Source: Trinickia symbiotica
GTDB lineage: Bacteria > Pseudomonadota > Gammaproteobacteria > Burkholderiales > Burkholderiaceae
Direction of reading: 5' to 3'
DNA length: 64,000 bases
NCBI RefSeq assembly: GCF_002934455.1
Contig: NZ_PTIR01000017.1
Span: 110,733-174,732 of the forward strand
Below are positions 1 to 9,330 of this stretch, piece by piece. A program made the translations under genes and the position numbers. Positions within the stretch are counted from its first letter, which is position 1, and each line of letters starts with the position of its first letter. Below the pieces are notes generated by a model. It made no database searches. It saw only the letters and a list, made by a program, of their open reading frames with translations, and was not told the DNA's origin.

Positions 1-199
1 CCGCGCGTGTGAGGACGTCCTCGAGCAATGGTAGGGCGCGACGGATATGGTCGCGCGAAGCGAGCTCCGGCACGACGCCGCCGTAATCGCGATGCATCGC
101 GATCTGCGAATGAAGGGCGTGCGCGAGGAGACCGCGCTCGCTGTCATACAGTGCGAGACCGGTCTCGTCGCAGGAGCTTTCGATGCCGAGGACGAGCAT
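1..199 (-). CDS. tsaD: tRNA N6-adenosine threonylcarbamoyltransferase TsaD (5' part only)
   Basis: Reading the minus strand from the ATG at 199 gives [19 protein letters not shown] and then a segment with [15 protein letters not shown]. These are the N-terminal signature blocks of the TsaD/Kae1/Qri7 family. TsaD transfers the threonylcarbamoyl group to A37 of tRNAs that read ANN codons, working with TsaB and TsaE in the cytoplasm. Only about 66 codons lie inside the window; the gene runs off the left edge. A TATAAT hexamer preceded by TGG (minus strand, 299 to 291) lies about 90 bp upstream. Identification rests on the strongly conserved ESSCDET block; the catalytic metal-binding histidines are outside the window. 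Confidence 0.95.
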   Translation of the reverse strand, partial: MLVLGIESSCDETGLALYDSERGLLAHALHSQIAMHRDYGGVVPELASRDHIRRALPLLEDVLTRA

Positions 200-290
200 G
201 GTGGGTGATGCAAAAGGCGGCGGGTGGTGCGATGGGGCCGATGTCCGGCGACGTGGTGCGCCCGTCGAGCCTTTCGAATGGAAACATAGA

Positions 291-299
291 ATTATACCA
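291..299 (-). promoter_or_regulatory. Probable extended -10 promoter of tsaD
   Basis: On the minus strand the sequence reads TGGTATAAT, an extended -10 element (TGn plus a perfect TATAAT), about 90 bp upstream of the tsaD ATG. No good -35 hexamer is seen at 17 bp spacing, as expected for an extended -10 promoter. The rest of the 200-433 gap shows nothing else recognisable. Confidence 0.45.
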
Positions 300-433
300 G
301 CGCAGCGATTGGCGGCTGGCTATCGCCGGGAGTGAGCACGGCTGCTGGCATTGGGTCGAATTGCACCCGTCCGCTAAACATCGAGTGCGTGTGAACGGCG
401 ATTGGTGCTGCGATTCTTTCGAGCGGAGAGCCG

Positions 434-2503
434 TCAGCGTCCCTTAATCGCAAAGACGAGCACCAAGACAGCAATCAACGCCGCGAGCCACTTCAGGTTG
501 TTCACCAACCTATCGAGTCTTGCCGCCAGCGGTGCCACCGCATCAGCGCTGCTGGCGATTGAAGGCGTTCCGGGCGATCGTCCTGGGCGCGGTCGTTTTT
601 CTTCATCGTCGGGCCGCAGGTCCAGCGTGGATAGATCGAATGCGAGGTGGACAACATAGCCGGGCGCGATCACCGGAGATTCGGCATCTTGGTCATCCTG
701 CATCGGCCTCAGAAAAATCGATGGTTCGCCGATCCCCGACGCGGCCGTCGTATAAAGCCCATGCAGGAAGACGGCAAGCCTGACAGCTGTTATCCGCCCC
801 TCCTCGATGCCATCGGCGAGCGCCTGCATGCTGCTCTCGGGGATATGGCATTCGACCCACCACTGGTCCACTTCCTCCGTTTCCGCCTCGGAGGCGTTAA
901 ATCCGAGCCTGGCCACGCCCAGAGGCTCGTCGGACAACGATATTCCCATATCGTCCTGCCACTCGCGCAGCGCCAGGCGGTCAGCCGTGGCTATCTCACG
1001 AGCGGCGAAGGAGATCAAGACCGTGCGCGTGCTCTTCTGAGGCTGGCCGATGATCGATAGCTCGCAGTCGTCGAGGCATGCCGTGCCGCGCACGCACGTC
1101 GACACGATCGATCGCTCCGGATTGCCTGATGGCTCTAGCTGCCGGATGAGCTTGATGTCTTGCAAGGTTAGCCAGAGGGATCTGGCCGGGTAGTACATCC
1201 AAGCGTTTCCGTCGGGATCGACCAACTGGATGCTATGGTTAGCGCATTCCCTGATTTGAAGGGGAAAAATTCGAGTCTGCTCATCCGAGGACCGTCGATC
1301 GCTTTCGGTCAGCCGGGCGGCATCGACAACGGTCGAATGATTCCGCCACTCCGGCACCAACATCTCGAGGACATCGCCCCGCGGCAAAGCCACGGGCGCC
1401 TGCGTTCCACGACGTTCGGCGCAGGCCGAGCGCGGCCCTGACAGCACCGTGCCAAGCGTCTCCTTTGCGCGGAGCGCGGGGCTTGACGCGCTGTTGGTGG
1501 ACTGACTGAGAGAGCCTGTCGCGAGCGGATTCATGTCGCGCGGCGGTGCCGCATCGGCGAACTTCGCAAGCGGCGGCAATAGCCGGCTCAACAGGCTCGC
1601 ATAAGGAGTCAGCAACGGGAAGAAGAGACTCGCGAGAACTAAATTGAACAGCGTGTAGAAGTCAGCAACGACGCGCCCGTTGTCGGGCTCCATTCTGACC
1701 ATGACACAGCCGATCGGAGTCAGGACCGCAAGGGCCGCGGCGGCGCCGACAATCACAATGATCAGATTGCCGACGGGCAATCGTCGCGATACGGGATCGT
1801 GCGCCGCGGTGGCATCCAACACGGGATTGATTGCCGCACCCAGATTTGCGCCCATCACGAGCGCGAAGGCGGTATTGGGGGGGACGACATTCTTCGCGCA
1901 AAGCGTTGCAACGAGAAGCACCATCGCGACGTTGGAATCGGCCGCCCAGGCCAAGCCGGCGGCCAATAGGACGTCGACGGCGGGTACGGTGGACGCGGCG
2001 CCCAGCAGCATCCGAAGATTCGGCGCATCGTCGTAATCCGTCATCAGCTCCTGCAAGTGGTCCACCGCCAACAACAGCAGGCCCAGCCCGATCAGCGTGC
2101 TGCCCAAATCGTGCGCGCGCGTGTTCGATGCTTTGCGAAACATCATCACGCCGATCAGTATCAGCGCGGGCGAGATGGCGGGGATATTGAACGACAACGC
2201 TTGCACCGCCAATGTCGCACCGACGTTCGCGCCTAATACGACGGCGAGCGCGGCGGGCAATTCCACGATCCCTTGCCTCGTGAATTCCGCCGTCATGCTC
2301 GAAGCGATCGTACTGCTCGGCAAGACCGCTGTTACGCCGAGTCCGCCGAAAAATGCCGCAAGCCGCCCGCGGAGCGTCAGGCTCAGCAGCGAGCGAAGAC
2401 TTGCTCCGAATGCGCGCTGGACGCCAGTGTGGGCCATTTGGGTGGCCAACATCAGCAACGCAATGGAGCCGGCGAGATCGATCAGCGTAAATGTGAACGT
2501 CAT
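434..2503 (-). CDS. Na/Pi-cotransporter-like membrane protein with an unrelated C-terminal region
   Basis: The start is placed at the ATG at 2503 (MTFTFTLIDL, with AGGA about 12 bp upstream); the frame is open to 3052, but that upstream part overlaps the divergent flavoprotein gene and looks non-coding. Residues about 1-340 resemble the Na+/Pi cotransporter (NptA, PF02690) family: repeated small-residue membrane segments with VLPSSTIASSMTAEF, VVLGANVGATLAVQ and FALVMGANLGAAINP, the twofold QSST/GANxG-type repeats of that family. After about residue 345 the usual PhoU-like tail is missing. Instead there is a low-complexity linker and then about 300 residues I do not recognise (HSIQLVDPDGNAWMYYP, DQWWVECHIPESSMQALADG), ending in one hydrophobic helix (WLAALIAVLVLVFAI) and KGR. 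An internal ATG at 1363 could start a separate protein, so this may be two genes fused in frame by deletion. Transport activity is unproven. Confidence 0.6.
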   Translation of the reverse strand: MTFTFTLIDLAGSIALLMLATQMAHTGVQRAFGASLRSLLSLTLRGRLAAFFGGLGVTAVLPSSTIASSMTAEFTRQGIVELPAALAVVLGANVGATLAVQALSFNIPAISPALILIGVMMFRKASNTRAHDLGSTLIGLGLLLLAVDHLQELMTDYDDAPNLRMLLGAASTVPAVDVLLAAGLAWAADSNVAMVLLVATLCAKNVVPPNTAFALVMGANLGAAINPVLDATAAHDPVSRRLPVGNLIIVIVGAAAALAVLTPIGCVMVRMEPDNGRVVADFYTLFNLVLASLFFPLLTPYASLLSRLLPPLAKFADAAPPRDMNPLATGSLSQSTNSASSPALRAKETLGTVLSGPRSACAERRGTQAPVALPRGDVLEMLVPEWRNHSTVVDAARLTESDRRSSDEQTRIFPLQIRECANHSIQLVDPDGNAWMYYPARSLWLTLQDIKLIRQLEPSGNPERSIVSTCVRGTACLDDCELSIIGQPQKSTRTVLISFAAREIATADRLALREWQDDMGISLSDEPLGVARLGFNASEAETEEVDQWWVECHIPESSMQALADGIEEGRITAVRLAVFLHGLYTTAASGIGEPSIFLRPMQDDQDAESPVIAPGYVVHLAFDLSTLDLRPDDEEKRPRPGRSPGTPSIASSADAVAPLAARLDRLVNNLKWLAALIAVLVLVFAIKGR

Positions 2504-2687
2504 ATGGCTTCTGGTCCTGATGCTGCAGGGCTGTGAGGCGGATTGCGATCGATCCGGCTCAGTGCAGACAGTTGGCTCAGTGTAGGCGGTCTCCTGGGGT
2601 GAGTTGGCGGGGCAACTAACGGTTCTCGAGCGGTAATCCGACAATTGACAGCCGCTCGAATGGATCGAACACGCTACACTGCGCGCC

Positions 2688-3917
2688 ATGGAAGATTTCG
2701 ATATCGCGGTGATCGGCGCCGGTGCGGCGGGGATGATGTGTGCGGCGGTGGCGGGACAGCGCGGTCGGCGCGTCGTGCTCATCGACCATGCGGCGCGCCT
2801 TGCGGAGAAGATCCGAATTTCCGGCGGCGGCCGCTGCAACTTCACGAATCTGCAGGCGAGCCCCGCCAATTTTCTCTCGGCCAACCCGCACTTTTGCCGC
2901 TCTGCGCTTGCGCGGTATACGCCGCGCGATTTCCTATCTCTGTTGAAGGCGCATCGCGTCTCATGGCACGAGAAGCACCGCGGGCAGCTGTTCTGCGACC
3001 ACTCGAGCGAAGCGATCATCGACCTGCTCAAGGCGGAATGCGACACGGGCAAGGTCGCGTGGCGGCGCCCCGTGGCCGTCGATGCGGTCCGTCATGCGAA
3101 CGGCAGTGGGTTTGCGCTCGATACGAGCGCGGGCCCGATCGCGGCGCGCGCGCTCGTCGTTGCCACAGGCGGACTGTCGATCCCGAAGATCGGCGCGACG
3201 GACTTCGCTTATCGGGTGGCGAAGCAGTTTGGGCATAAGCTCGTCGAGCCGCGTCCGGCCCTCGTGCCGTTGACGTTTTCGTCAGACGTTTGGGCGCCGT
3301 TCACGGTCCTGTCGGGCGTCTCCCTGGAAGTCGGCGTGGCGACCGGCGAAAAGAAGACGAAGGTAGCCGGGTCGTTCGTCGAAGACCTGCTTTTCACCCA
3401 TCGCGGTCTATCCGGACCGGGCGTATTGCAGATTTCCAGCTACTGGCAGCCGGGCGAGCCGATCCGGATCGATTTGCTGCCCGATCGCGAGCCTGTCGCC
3501 GAGTTGCTGCGGGCCAAGAGCGCAACGAAGCGCCAGATCGGCAATCTGATCGCCGAGTGGCTGCCGGCACGCCTGGCGCACGCCTGGCTCGAAACGCAGG
3601 GACTTTCGCCCGAAGCGCGCGTGGCTGACCTTCCCGACAAGACGCTGCGCCGGCTCGGCGAGGCGTTTTCGGTATGGACGCTCGTGCCGAGCGGCACGGA
3701 GGGCTACCGCAAGGCGGAGGTGACGAAGGGCGGTGTCGATACGCGAGAGCTGTCGTCGGCCACGATGATGAGCGAGCGCGTTCCGGGGCTCTATTTCATC
3801 GGCGAAGCCGTCGACGTAACGGGCTGGCTCGGCGGCTACAACTTTCAGTGGGCGTGGGCATCGGGGGTCGCGGCGGGCGAGGCTGCGGCGGAATACGCTC
3901 GCAAAACTGACGCTTGA
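2688..3917 (+). CDS. NAD(P)/FAD-dependent oxidoreductase, HI0933/YhiN family
   Basis: A 409-residue flavoprotein. The N-terminus FDIAVIGAGAAGMMCA is a Rossmann GxGxxG dinucleotide-binding site; KIRISGGGRCNFTN at about residue 41 is the hallmark of the HI0933-like (BaiN/RdsA) family; the C-terminal block GLYFIGEAVDVTGWLGGYN followed by QWAWASG is the second FAD contact of the same family. The physiological substrate of most members is unknown. It is transcribed divergently from the Na/Pi-like gene and sits just upstream of rpsU. Start ATG gives the normal family length. Confidence 0.9.
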   Translation: MEDFDIAVIGAGAAGMMCAAVAGQRGRRVVLIDHAARLAEKIRISGGGRCNFTNLQASPANFLSANPHFCRSALARYTPRDFLSLLKAHRVSWHEKHRGQLFCDHSSEAIIDLLKAECDTGKVAWRRPVAVDAVRHANGSGFALDTSAGPIAARALVVATGGLSIPKIGATDFAYRVAKQFGHKLVEPRPALVPLTFSSDVWAPFTVLSGVSLEVGVATGEKKTKVAGSFVEDLLFTHRGLSGPGVLQISSYWQPGEPIRIDLLPDREPVAELLRAKSATKRQIGNLIAEWLPARLAHAWLETQGLSPEARVADLPDKTLRRLGEAFSVWTLVPSGTEGYRKAEVTKGGVDTRELSSATMMSERVPGLYFIGEAVDVTGWLGGYNFQWAWASGVAAGEAAAEYARKTDA

Positions 3918-3924
3918 AGCTGGC

Positions 3925-3953
3925 TGGCATTAATGCAGATCGTCTGCTATACT
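3925..3953 (+). promoter_or_regulatory. Probable rpsU promoter
   Basis: TGCTATACT, an extended -10 (TATACT at 3948-3953), lies 31 bp upstream of the rpsU ATG. A poor -35 (TGGCAT, 3925-3930) is 17 bp away. This would drive the rpsU-yqeY-dnaG-rpoD macromolecular synthesis cluster. Confidence 0.5.
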
Positions 3954-3984
3954 CCCGGACCTTTGCCAAGTTTCCGTTAGGAAC

Positions 3985-4197
3985 ATGACGATCATCCGCG
4001 TTAAAGAAAACGAGCCCTTTGAAGTCGCCATGCGCCGCTTCAAGCGCACGATCGAGAAGAACGGTCTTCTGACCGAGCTTCGTGCGCGCGAGTTTTACGA
4101 AAAGCCTACGGCTGAACGCAAGCGTAAGAAAGCTGCCGCAGTGAAGCGCCATTTCAAGCGCCTGCGCAGCCAGATGTTGCCGAAGAAGTTCTACTGA
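3985..4197 (+). CDS. rpsU: 30S ribosomal protein bS21
   Basis: A 70-residue, very basic protein starting [20 protein letters not shown] and ending in a lysine/arginine-rich tail ([20 protein letters not shown]). This is the full length and sequence pattern of bS21, which sits on the 30S platform near the anti-Shine-Dalgarno helix of 16S rRNA and helps initiation. It is the first gene of the classical rpsU-dnaG-rpoD cluster and is followed by a strong intrinsic terminator, which would uncouple its expression from the primase gene. Confidence 0.98.
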   Translation: MTIIRVKENEPFEVAMRRFKRTIEKNGLLTELRAREFYEKPTAERKRKKAAAVKRHFKRLRSQMLPKKFY

Positions 4198-4242
4198 TAG
4201 CTCTAACGATTTAGCCGCGCCGTGCGGATCAGTCCGTGCGTC

Positions 4243-4287
4243 GCGCAAAAACCCGCTTGAGGTCGGATCCCAAGCGGGTTTTTGCGC
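4243..4287 (+). terminator. Rho-independent terminator between rpsU and the yqeY-like gene
   Basis: Perfect inverted repeat: GCGCAAAAACCCGCTTG (4243-4259) and its complement (4271-4287) with an 11-nt loop. The A-run on the left and T-run on the right let it work in either direction. Classic position for attenuation of the rpsU-dnaG-rpoD message. Confidence 0.9.
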
Positions 4288-4330
4288 TCGGTAAGCGTTT
4301 TCCTTCTGTTTCAACGCGTTCTTCGGGTGA

Positions 4331-4780
4331 ATGATGAGTTTGAAGGATCGGATCAACGACGACATGAAGTCCGCCATGCGCGCGCGCGAATCGGAGCGTC
4401 TCGCGACGATTCGCCTGCTGCTCGCGGCGATCAAGCAACGTGAGGTCGATGAGCGTACGACGCTCGACGACACGGCCGTCACGGCCGTCATCGACAAGAT
4501 GATCAAGCAGCGCAAGGACTCGATCAGCCAGTTCGAAGCCGCGGGCCGCACCGATCTCGTCGACAAGGAAACGGCCGAGCTGGCGGTTCTCGCAGGTTAT
4601 ATGCCGGCGCAGCTTTCGGAAGCCGAAATCGCGGCAGAAGTCCAGGCCGCCGTGGCGCAAACGGGTGCCGCCGGTCCGCAGGACATGGGCAAGGTGATGG
4701 GCGTCCTGAAGGGCAAGCTCGCGGGGCGTGCCGACATGACGGCCGTATCGGCGCTCGTCAAAGCTGCGCTCGCCAAATAG
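4331..4780 (+). CDS. GatB/YqeY domain protein
   Basis: A 149-residue protein beginning MMSLKDRINDDMKSAMRARE with the family blocks RLLLAAIKQREVDER and a C-terminal AQTGAAGPQDMGKVMGVLKG. It corresponds to the free-standing YqeY family, related to the tail domain of GatB of the tRNA amidotransferase and thought to bind tRNA; no enzymatic activity is established. It commonly lies between rpsU and dnaG in this group. The second ATG (4334) is an equally possible start. Confidence 0.93.
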   Translation: MMSLKDRINDDMKSAMRARESERLATIRLLLAAIKQREVDERTTLDDTAVTAVIDKMIKQRKDSISQFEAAGRTDLVDKETAELAVLAGYMPAQLSEAEIAAEVQAAVAQTGAAGPQDMGKVMGVLKGKLAGRADMTAVSALVKAALAK

Positions 4781-4840
4781 CGAAATGCGTGCTCGCGGCC
4801 GCGCGAACGCGCGGGGCGGGCTGCGCCGGCGACCAGCAAC

Positions 4841-6727
4841 GTGATTCCGCACTCGTTTCTGCAGGACTTGCTGAACCGCGTCGACATCGTCGATGTGGTG
4901 GGCAAATACGTCCAGCTCAAGAAGGGCGGCGCGAACTTTGTCGGCCTGTGCCCTTTCCACAACGAGAAAAGCCCGTCGTTTACGGTGAGTCCGACGAAGC
5001 AGTTCTATCACTGCTTCGGATGCGGTGCGCACGGCACGGCGATCGGGTTTCTGATGGATCACGCCGGCCTGGCCTTCCCGGAAGCGGTGGGCGAGCTCGC
5101 GCAATCGGTGGGGCTGACGGTGCCGCAGGAACCGGCGCCCGGGCGCGCCGGCGCGGCGGGATCAAACGGCGAGGCATGGCAGGCCGGCGCGGGCGTGGCG
5201 AACGCCAAGACGGCGGCTGCGCTCTCGGACCTCATGCACATTGCTTGCGACTACTACCGCAAGGCGCTGCGCGGCTCGCCCGAGGCGATCCGCTACTTGA
5301 AGAAGCGGGGGCTGACGGGCGAGATCGCGGCGCGTTTCGGGCTTGGGTTCGCCCCCGACGGGTGGCAGAACCTGGAGGCTGCTTTTCCCGACTATCGCAG
5401 CGATGCGCTCGTCGAGGCGGGACTCGTCATCGTCAGCGACAAGCTCGATAGCGAAGGCCAGCCGCGCCGCTACGACCGATTTCGCGAACGGATCATGTTT
5501 CCGATCCGGAACGTGAAGGGACAGGTGATCGGATTCGGCGGGCGCGTGCTCGAGTCGGGAGAGCCGAAGTATTTGAATTCGCCCGAAACGCCACTATTTA
5601 GCAAGGGTAGCGAGCTTTACGGTCTTTTCGAGGCGCGACTTGCGATTCGTGAGGCGCGCTCGGTGTTGGTGGTGGAAGGTTACATGGATGTCGTCGCGCT
5701 GGCGCAGCTCGGGTTTCCGAACGCCGTTGCGACCCTCGGTACGGCTTGCACGCCGATCCACGTGCAGAAGCTGTTGCGGCAGACCGATACGGTCATCTTC
5801 AGCTTCGATGGCGACGCCGCGGGGCGGCGCGCCGCGCGGCGCGCGCTCGATGCGTGCTTGCCGCATGCGGCGGACAATCGGACGATCAAGTTTCTGTTTC
5901 TGCCGCCCGAGCACGATCCGGACAGCTTCATCCGCGAGTTCGGCAAGGAGGCGTTCGCCGAGCAGATCGAGCGAGCGACGCCGCTCTCGCAGTTTATGTT
6001 GAGCGAGGTGATTGCCGGCAAGGAACTCGATACGCCCGAAGGCCGGGCCCGAGCGCTCTTCGATGCGAAGCCGCTGCTGCAAGCGCTGCCGCCGAATGCG
6101 TTGCGCGCCCAGATCATGCACATGTTCGCGGACCGGCTCGACGTGCCGTTCGAGGAAGTGGCGGCCCTCTCGGAGGTCGACGCGCGGATTGTCGTTGCGG
6201 CTCGCTCAGCACCGGCGCGCAAGGATCGTCGGCGCGTGACGGGAATCGAGGAGCGCGCGTTGCGCAATCTGGTCATGTACCCGCGCATCGTTGCAACGTT
6301 GGACGAGGAGGCCGAGGAGAGTCTCTTCGCGCAGGCGCATGGCGAGTTGTTCGCGGAGGTGGCGACTCACGCGCGCGAATTGGGCAGTGCAGCAGAATTC
6401 CGCTTGCTGTCCGACTTGCTGCGTACGGGGGCGAACGCCTCGACCTTCGAAGAAATTTTTCGGGAAATTCTGGTCTATGATGAAAACGTGCGGGATTTGT
6501 TGCTACATAGCCCCGAAAACGACGAAGCCGCCGTCGAACAACAGCGCGAGCGAGAGCGCATCGCTGGCGAAGAACTCCAGGCGGCAATCCTGAAGATGCG
6601 CTACGACGCTTGCTGTCAACGGCTCGAGCGCTTGTCGCGGCAGTCGAGGCACACCTCGGACGAGATTGCGGAAGTCGCGGAGCTCAACCGGCAGCGGGCC
6701 GAGATGAAGCGCCGCCTTGGGCTTTGA
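4841..6727 (+). CDS. dnaG: DNA primase
   Basis: A 628-residue primase that makes RNA primers at the replication fork with DnaB helicase. It starts with GTG (4841). The CHC2-type zinc ribbon is complete: Cys37 and His40 in GLCPFHNEKSPSF, Cys58 and Cys61 in FYHCFGCGAHG. The TOPRIM core follows (VLVVEGYMDVVALAQLG; then SFDGDAAGRRAARRA with the metal-binding DGD). The C-terminal third is the helicase-interaction domain. Length and order are normal, and it is followed closely by rpoD. Confidence 0.98.
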   Translation: MIPHSFLQDLLNRVDIVDVVGKYVQLKKGGANFVGLCPFHNEKSPSFTVSPTKQFYHCFGCGAHGTAIGFLMDHAGLAFPEAVGELAQSVGLTVPQEPAPGRAGAAGSNGEAWQAGAGVANAKTAAALSDLMHIACDYYRKALRGSPEAIRYLKKRGLTGEIAARFGLGFAPDGWQNLEAAFPDYRSDALVEAGLVIVSDKLDSEGQPRRYDRFRERIMFPIRNVKGQVIGFGGRVLESGEPKYLNSPETPLFSKGSELYGLFEARLAIREARSVLVVEGYMDVVALAQLGFPNAVATLGTACTPIHVQKLLRQTDTVIFSFDGDAAGRRAARRALDACLPHAADNRTIKFLFLPPEHDPDSFIREFGKEAFAEQIERATPLSQFMLSEVIAGKELDTPEGRARALFDAKPLLQALPPNALRAQIMHMFADRLDVPFEEVAALSEVDARIVVAARSAPARKDRRRVTGIEERALRNLVMYPRIVATLDEEAEESLFAQAHGELFAEVATHARELGSAAEFRLLSDLLRTGANASTFEEIFREILVYDENVRDLLLHSPENDEAAVEQQRERERIAGEELQAAILKMRYDACCQRLERLSRQSRHTSDEIAEVAELNRQRAEMKRRLGL

Positions 6728-6747
6728 CGGGCGGGTAAGGGCACGCG

Positions 6748-6756
6748 TGCTATAAT
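6748..6756 (+). promoter_or_regulatory. Extended -10 promoter ahead of rpoD
   Basis: TGC-TATAAT (6748-6756) is a perfect extended -10 located 78 bp before the preferred rpoD start, just after the dnaG stop codon. A TTGACG at 6724-6729 is 21 bp away, too far for a standard -35. This gives rpoD its own promoter in addition to read-through from dnaG. Confidence 0.6.
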
Positions 6757-6833
6757 AAAAGGTTTCCAGCGGTTTGATTTTTCAGGTTTTCTTGGCAAGA
6801 GGCGCGAAGGCAGACAGGCGAGGCGAGATAGCG

Positions 6834-9260
6834 ATGGCAAAGACGACAGGCGCAAAGGCGACGGCGAAAACAACGGGGACGGGCAAGGCGAAGAGCGTTG
6901 CCGGCAAGGTTCCGCCGCGGACGGTGCGCAACGTGTCCGAGGCCAGAAAGGCTTCCGCGAGTGCTTTGGCGGCCGGCGGGAAATCGACGACCAAGGCGGC
7001 TGCGCGGGCTTCGGCGGCAGCGGCCGATGTGACCAAGGCGGCGAAATCATCCGCCAAACCGGAGACGAGGCCCGTCGCGAAGCAGACGGGCGCGAAAAGC
7101 GGGAGGGGCGCGGCTGCCAGGCCGGACGATTCGGCAGTGCGCGAAACCCAGGTATCCACGGTGCAACCGGCTGAAGTCCAGCAGCCGCGAGTCGAGAATA
7201 TTGCCGGTACGGCGAACTCCATGACGAAAAAGCTGAACGAAGTTTCCGTCGATGACGACGCAACCCAAGCTGACGAGCAGCACGCTGCCTCGGGCAAAGC
7301 CGAAAAGGCCAAGGCGCGCGATCGTCGCGCGAAGGAGAAGGCGCTCCTGAAGGACGCGTTCGCATCGACGCAGCCCGGCACCGCCGAGGAGCTCGAAGAA
7401 CGGCGTTCGAAGTTGCGCGCGCTGATCAAGCTCGGCAAGGAGCGGGGCTTCCTGACCTATGCCGAGATCAACGATCACCTGCCCGACAACTTCACGGAGA
7501 CGGAGGCGATCGAGGGCATCATCAGCACGTTCAACGACATGGGCGTGGCGGTGTACGAGCAGGCGCCCGATGCCGAGACGCTGCTGCTGAACGACAACGC
7601 GCCCAACGTGGCGTCGGACGACGAGGTCGAGGAAGAGGCCGAAGTCGCGCTTTCGACGGTCGATTCCGAGTTCGGTCGCACGACCGACCCGGTGCGTATG
7701 TACATGCGCGAGATGGGTACCGTCGAGCTGCTGACGCGCGAGGGTGAGATCGAGATCGCGAAGCGGATCGAGGACGGCCTCAAGCACATGGTGATGGCGA
7801 TCTCGGCGTGCCCGACGACGATTGCGGACATCCTGGCGATGGCCGAGCGTGTGGCGAACGACGAAATCCGCATCGACGAGCTCGTCGACGGCCTGATCGA
7901 TCCGAATGCCGAAGATACGGACGGCTTCTCGGCTCAGGAAGCCGAAGCGATCGAGGCTGACGACGAAGAAGTCGAAGAGGAAGACGAGGAAGAAGAGGAA
8001 GAAGACGACGGCACCGCGCAGGCCACGGCCAACGCGGCGCAACTCGAGGCGTTGAAGCGCACGTCGCTCGACAAATTCTCGCTGATCAGCGAGTGGTTCG
8101 ACAAGATGCGTCGTGCGTTCGAGAAGGAGGGCTACAAGTCGAAGTCCTACCTGAAGGCGCAGGAAACGATCCAGGACGAGCTGATGTCGATTCGCTTCAC
8201 CGCGCGTACCGTCGAGCGGCTTTGCGACACGCTGCGCGCGCAGGTGGACGAAGTGCGTCAGGTCGAGCGTCAGATTCTGCATATCGTCGTCGACAAGTGC
8301 GGGATGCCGCGCGCCGAGTTCATCGCGCGTTTCCCTAGCCATGAGACCGACCTCGATTGGGCCGAGCGCATCGTTGGCGAAGGCCATCCATACAGCGCCG
8401 TGCTATCGCGCAACATTCCGGCGATTCGTGAGCAGCAGCAGCGGCTCATCGATTTGCAGGCGCGCGTGGTGCTGCCGCTGAAGGACCTGAAGGAAACGAA
8501 CCGTCAGATGGCCGCCGGCGAGTTGAAGGCGCGTCAGGCGAAGCGCGAGATGACCGAGGCCAACCTGCGTCTCGTGATCTCGATCGCGAAGAAGTACACG
8601 AACCGCGGCTTGCAGTTCCTCGATCTGATTCAGGAAGGTAACATCGGTTTGATGAAGGCGGTGGACAAGTTCGAATATCGTCGCGGGTATAAGTTCTCGA
8701 CGTATGCAACGTGGTGGATTCGCCAGGCCATTACGCGTTCGATTGCGGACCAGGCGCGCACGATCCGGATTCCGGTCCACATGATCGAGACGATCAACAA
8801 GATGAACCGTATTTCGCGGCAGATTTTGCAGGAGACCGGTCTCGAGCCGGATCCGGCGACGCTGGCCGAGAAGATGGAAATGCCGGAAGACAAGATCCGC
8901 AAGATCATGAAGATCGCGAAGGAGCCGATCTCGATGGAAACGCCGATCGGAGACGACGACGATTCCCATCTGGGCGACTTCATCGAAGATACGAACACGG
9001 TCGCACCGGCCGACGCGGCGTTGCATGCGAGCATGCGTGACGTCGTGAAGGACGTGCTCGATTCGCTGACGCCGCGCGAGGCGAAGGTGCTGCGGATGCG
9101 CTTCGGCATCGAGATGAGCACGGATCATACGCTCGAGGAAGTCGGCAAGCAGTTCGACGTCACGCGTGAGCGTATCCGCCAGATCGAGGCGAAGGCCCTG
9201 CGCAAGCTGCGCCACCCGAGCCGTTCTGACAAGTTGAAGTCGTTCCTCGAAGGAAATTGA
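6834..9260 (+). CDS. rpoD: RNA polymerase primary sigma factor (sigma-70)
   Basis: Housekeeping sigma factor, about 808 residues from the ATG at 6834 ([12 protein letters not shown], preceded by GGCGAGA; the in-frame start at 6774 has no better signal). The first 200 residues form a long Lys/Ala-rich extension followed by region 1.1. An acidic insert (runs of Glu/Asp) lies in the non-conserved region. Region 2 is intact ([40 protein letters not shown]), as are region 3 ([20 protein letters not shown]) and region 4 with its HTH ([20 protein letters not shown]). The Lys/Ala/Thr N-terminal tail is typical of Burkholderia-group RpoD. Confidence 0.98.
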   Translation: MAKTTGAKATAKTTGTGKAKSVAGKVPPRTVRNVSEARKASASALAAGGKSTTKAAARASAAAADVTKAAKSSAKPETRPVAKQTGAKSGRGAAARPDDSAVRETQVSTVQPAEVQQPRVENIAGTANSMTKKLNEVSVDDDATQADEQHAASGKAEKAKARDRRAKEKALLKDAFASTQPGTAEELEERRSKLRALIKLGKERGFLTYAEINDHLPDNFTETEAIEGIISTFNDMGVAVYEQAPDAETLLLNDNAPNVASDDEVEEEAEVALSTVDSEFGRTTDPVRMYMREMGTVELLTREGEIEIAKRIEDGLKHMVMAISACPTTIADILAMAERVANDEIRIDELVDGLIDPNAEDTDGFSAQEAEAIEADDEEVEEEDEEEEEEDDGTAQATANAAQLEALKRTSLDKFSLISEWFDKMRRAFEKEGYKSKSYLKAQETIQDELMSIRFTARTVERLCDTLRAQVDEVRQVERQILHIVVDKCGMPRAEFIARFPSHETDLDWAERIVGEGHPYSAVLSRNIPAIREQQQRLIDLQARVVLPLKDLKETNRQMAAGELKARQAKREMTEANLRLVISIAKKYTNRGLQFLDLIQEGNIGLMKAVDKFEYRRGYKFSTYATWWIRQAITRSIADQARTIRIPVHMIETINKMNRISRQILQETGLEPDPATLAEKMEMPEDKIRKIMKIAKEPISMETPIGDDDDSHLGDFIEDTNTVAPADAALHASMRDVVKDVLDSLTPREAKVLRMRFGIEMSTDHTLEEVGKQFDVTRERIRQIEAKALRKLRHPSRSDKLKSFLEGN

Positions 9261-9282
9261 TCGAGGCGTGCGTTTCACTCGA

Positions 9283-9310
9283 GACCCGGCGCCATGCCGG
9301 GTCTTTTTTT
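9283..9310 (+). terminator. Rho-independent terminator after rpoD
   Basis: GACCCGGC / GCCGGGTC stem (9283-9290 with 9296-9303), 5-nt loop, followed by seven T residues. It ends 20 bp before the tRNA gene. Confidence 0.92.
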
Positions 9311-9330
9311 AGGTAGAATCGCGAAGTTTC

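Noticed and set aside
2504..3052. Open frame extending the Na/Pi-like gene 183 codons upstream
   Set aside because: It overlaps the divergent flavoprotein gene, has no family similarity and a composition typical of antisense frames in GC-rich DNA; the ATG at 2503 gives the normal N-terminus.
7047..8387. 446-codon open frame antisense to rpoD
   Set aside because: Rich in Arg/His/Leu repeats mirroring the acidic rpoD sequence; a GC-bias shadow, with rpoD certain on the other strand.
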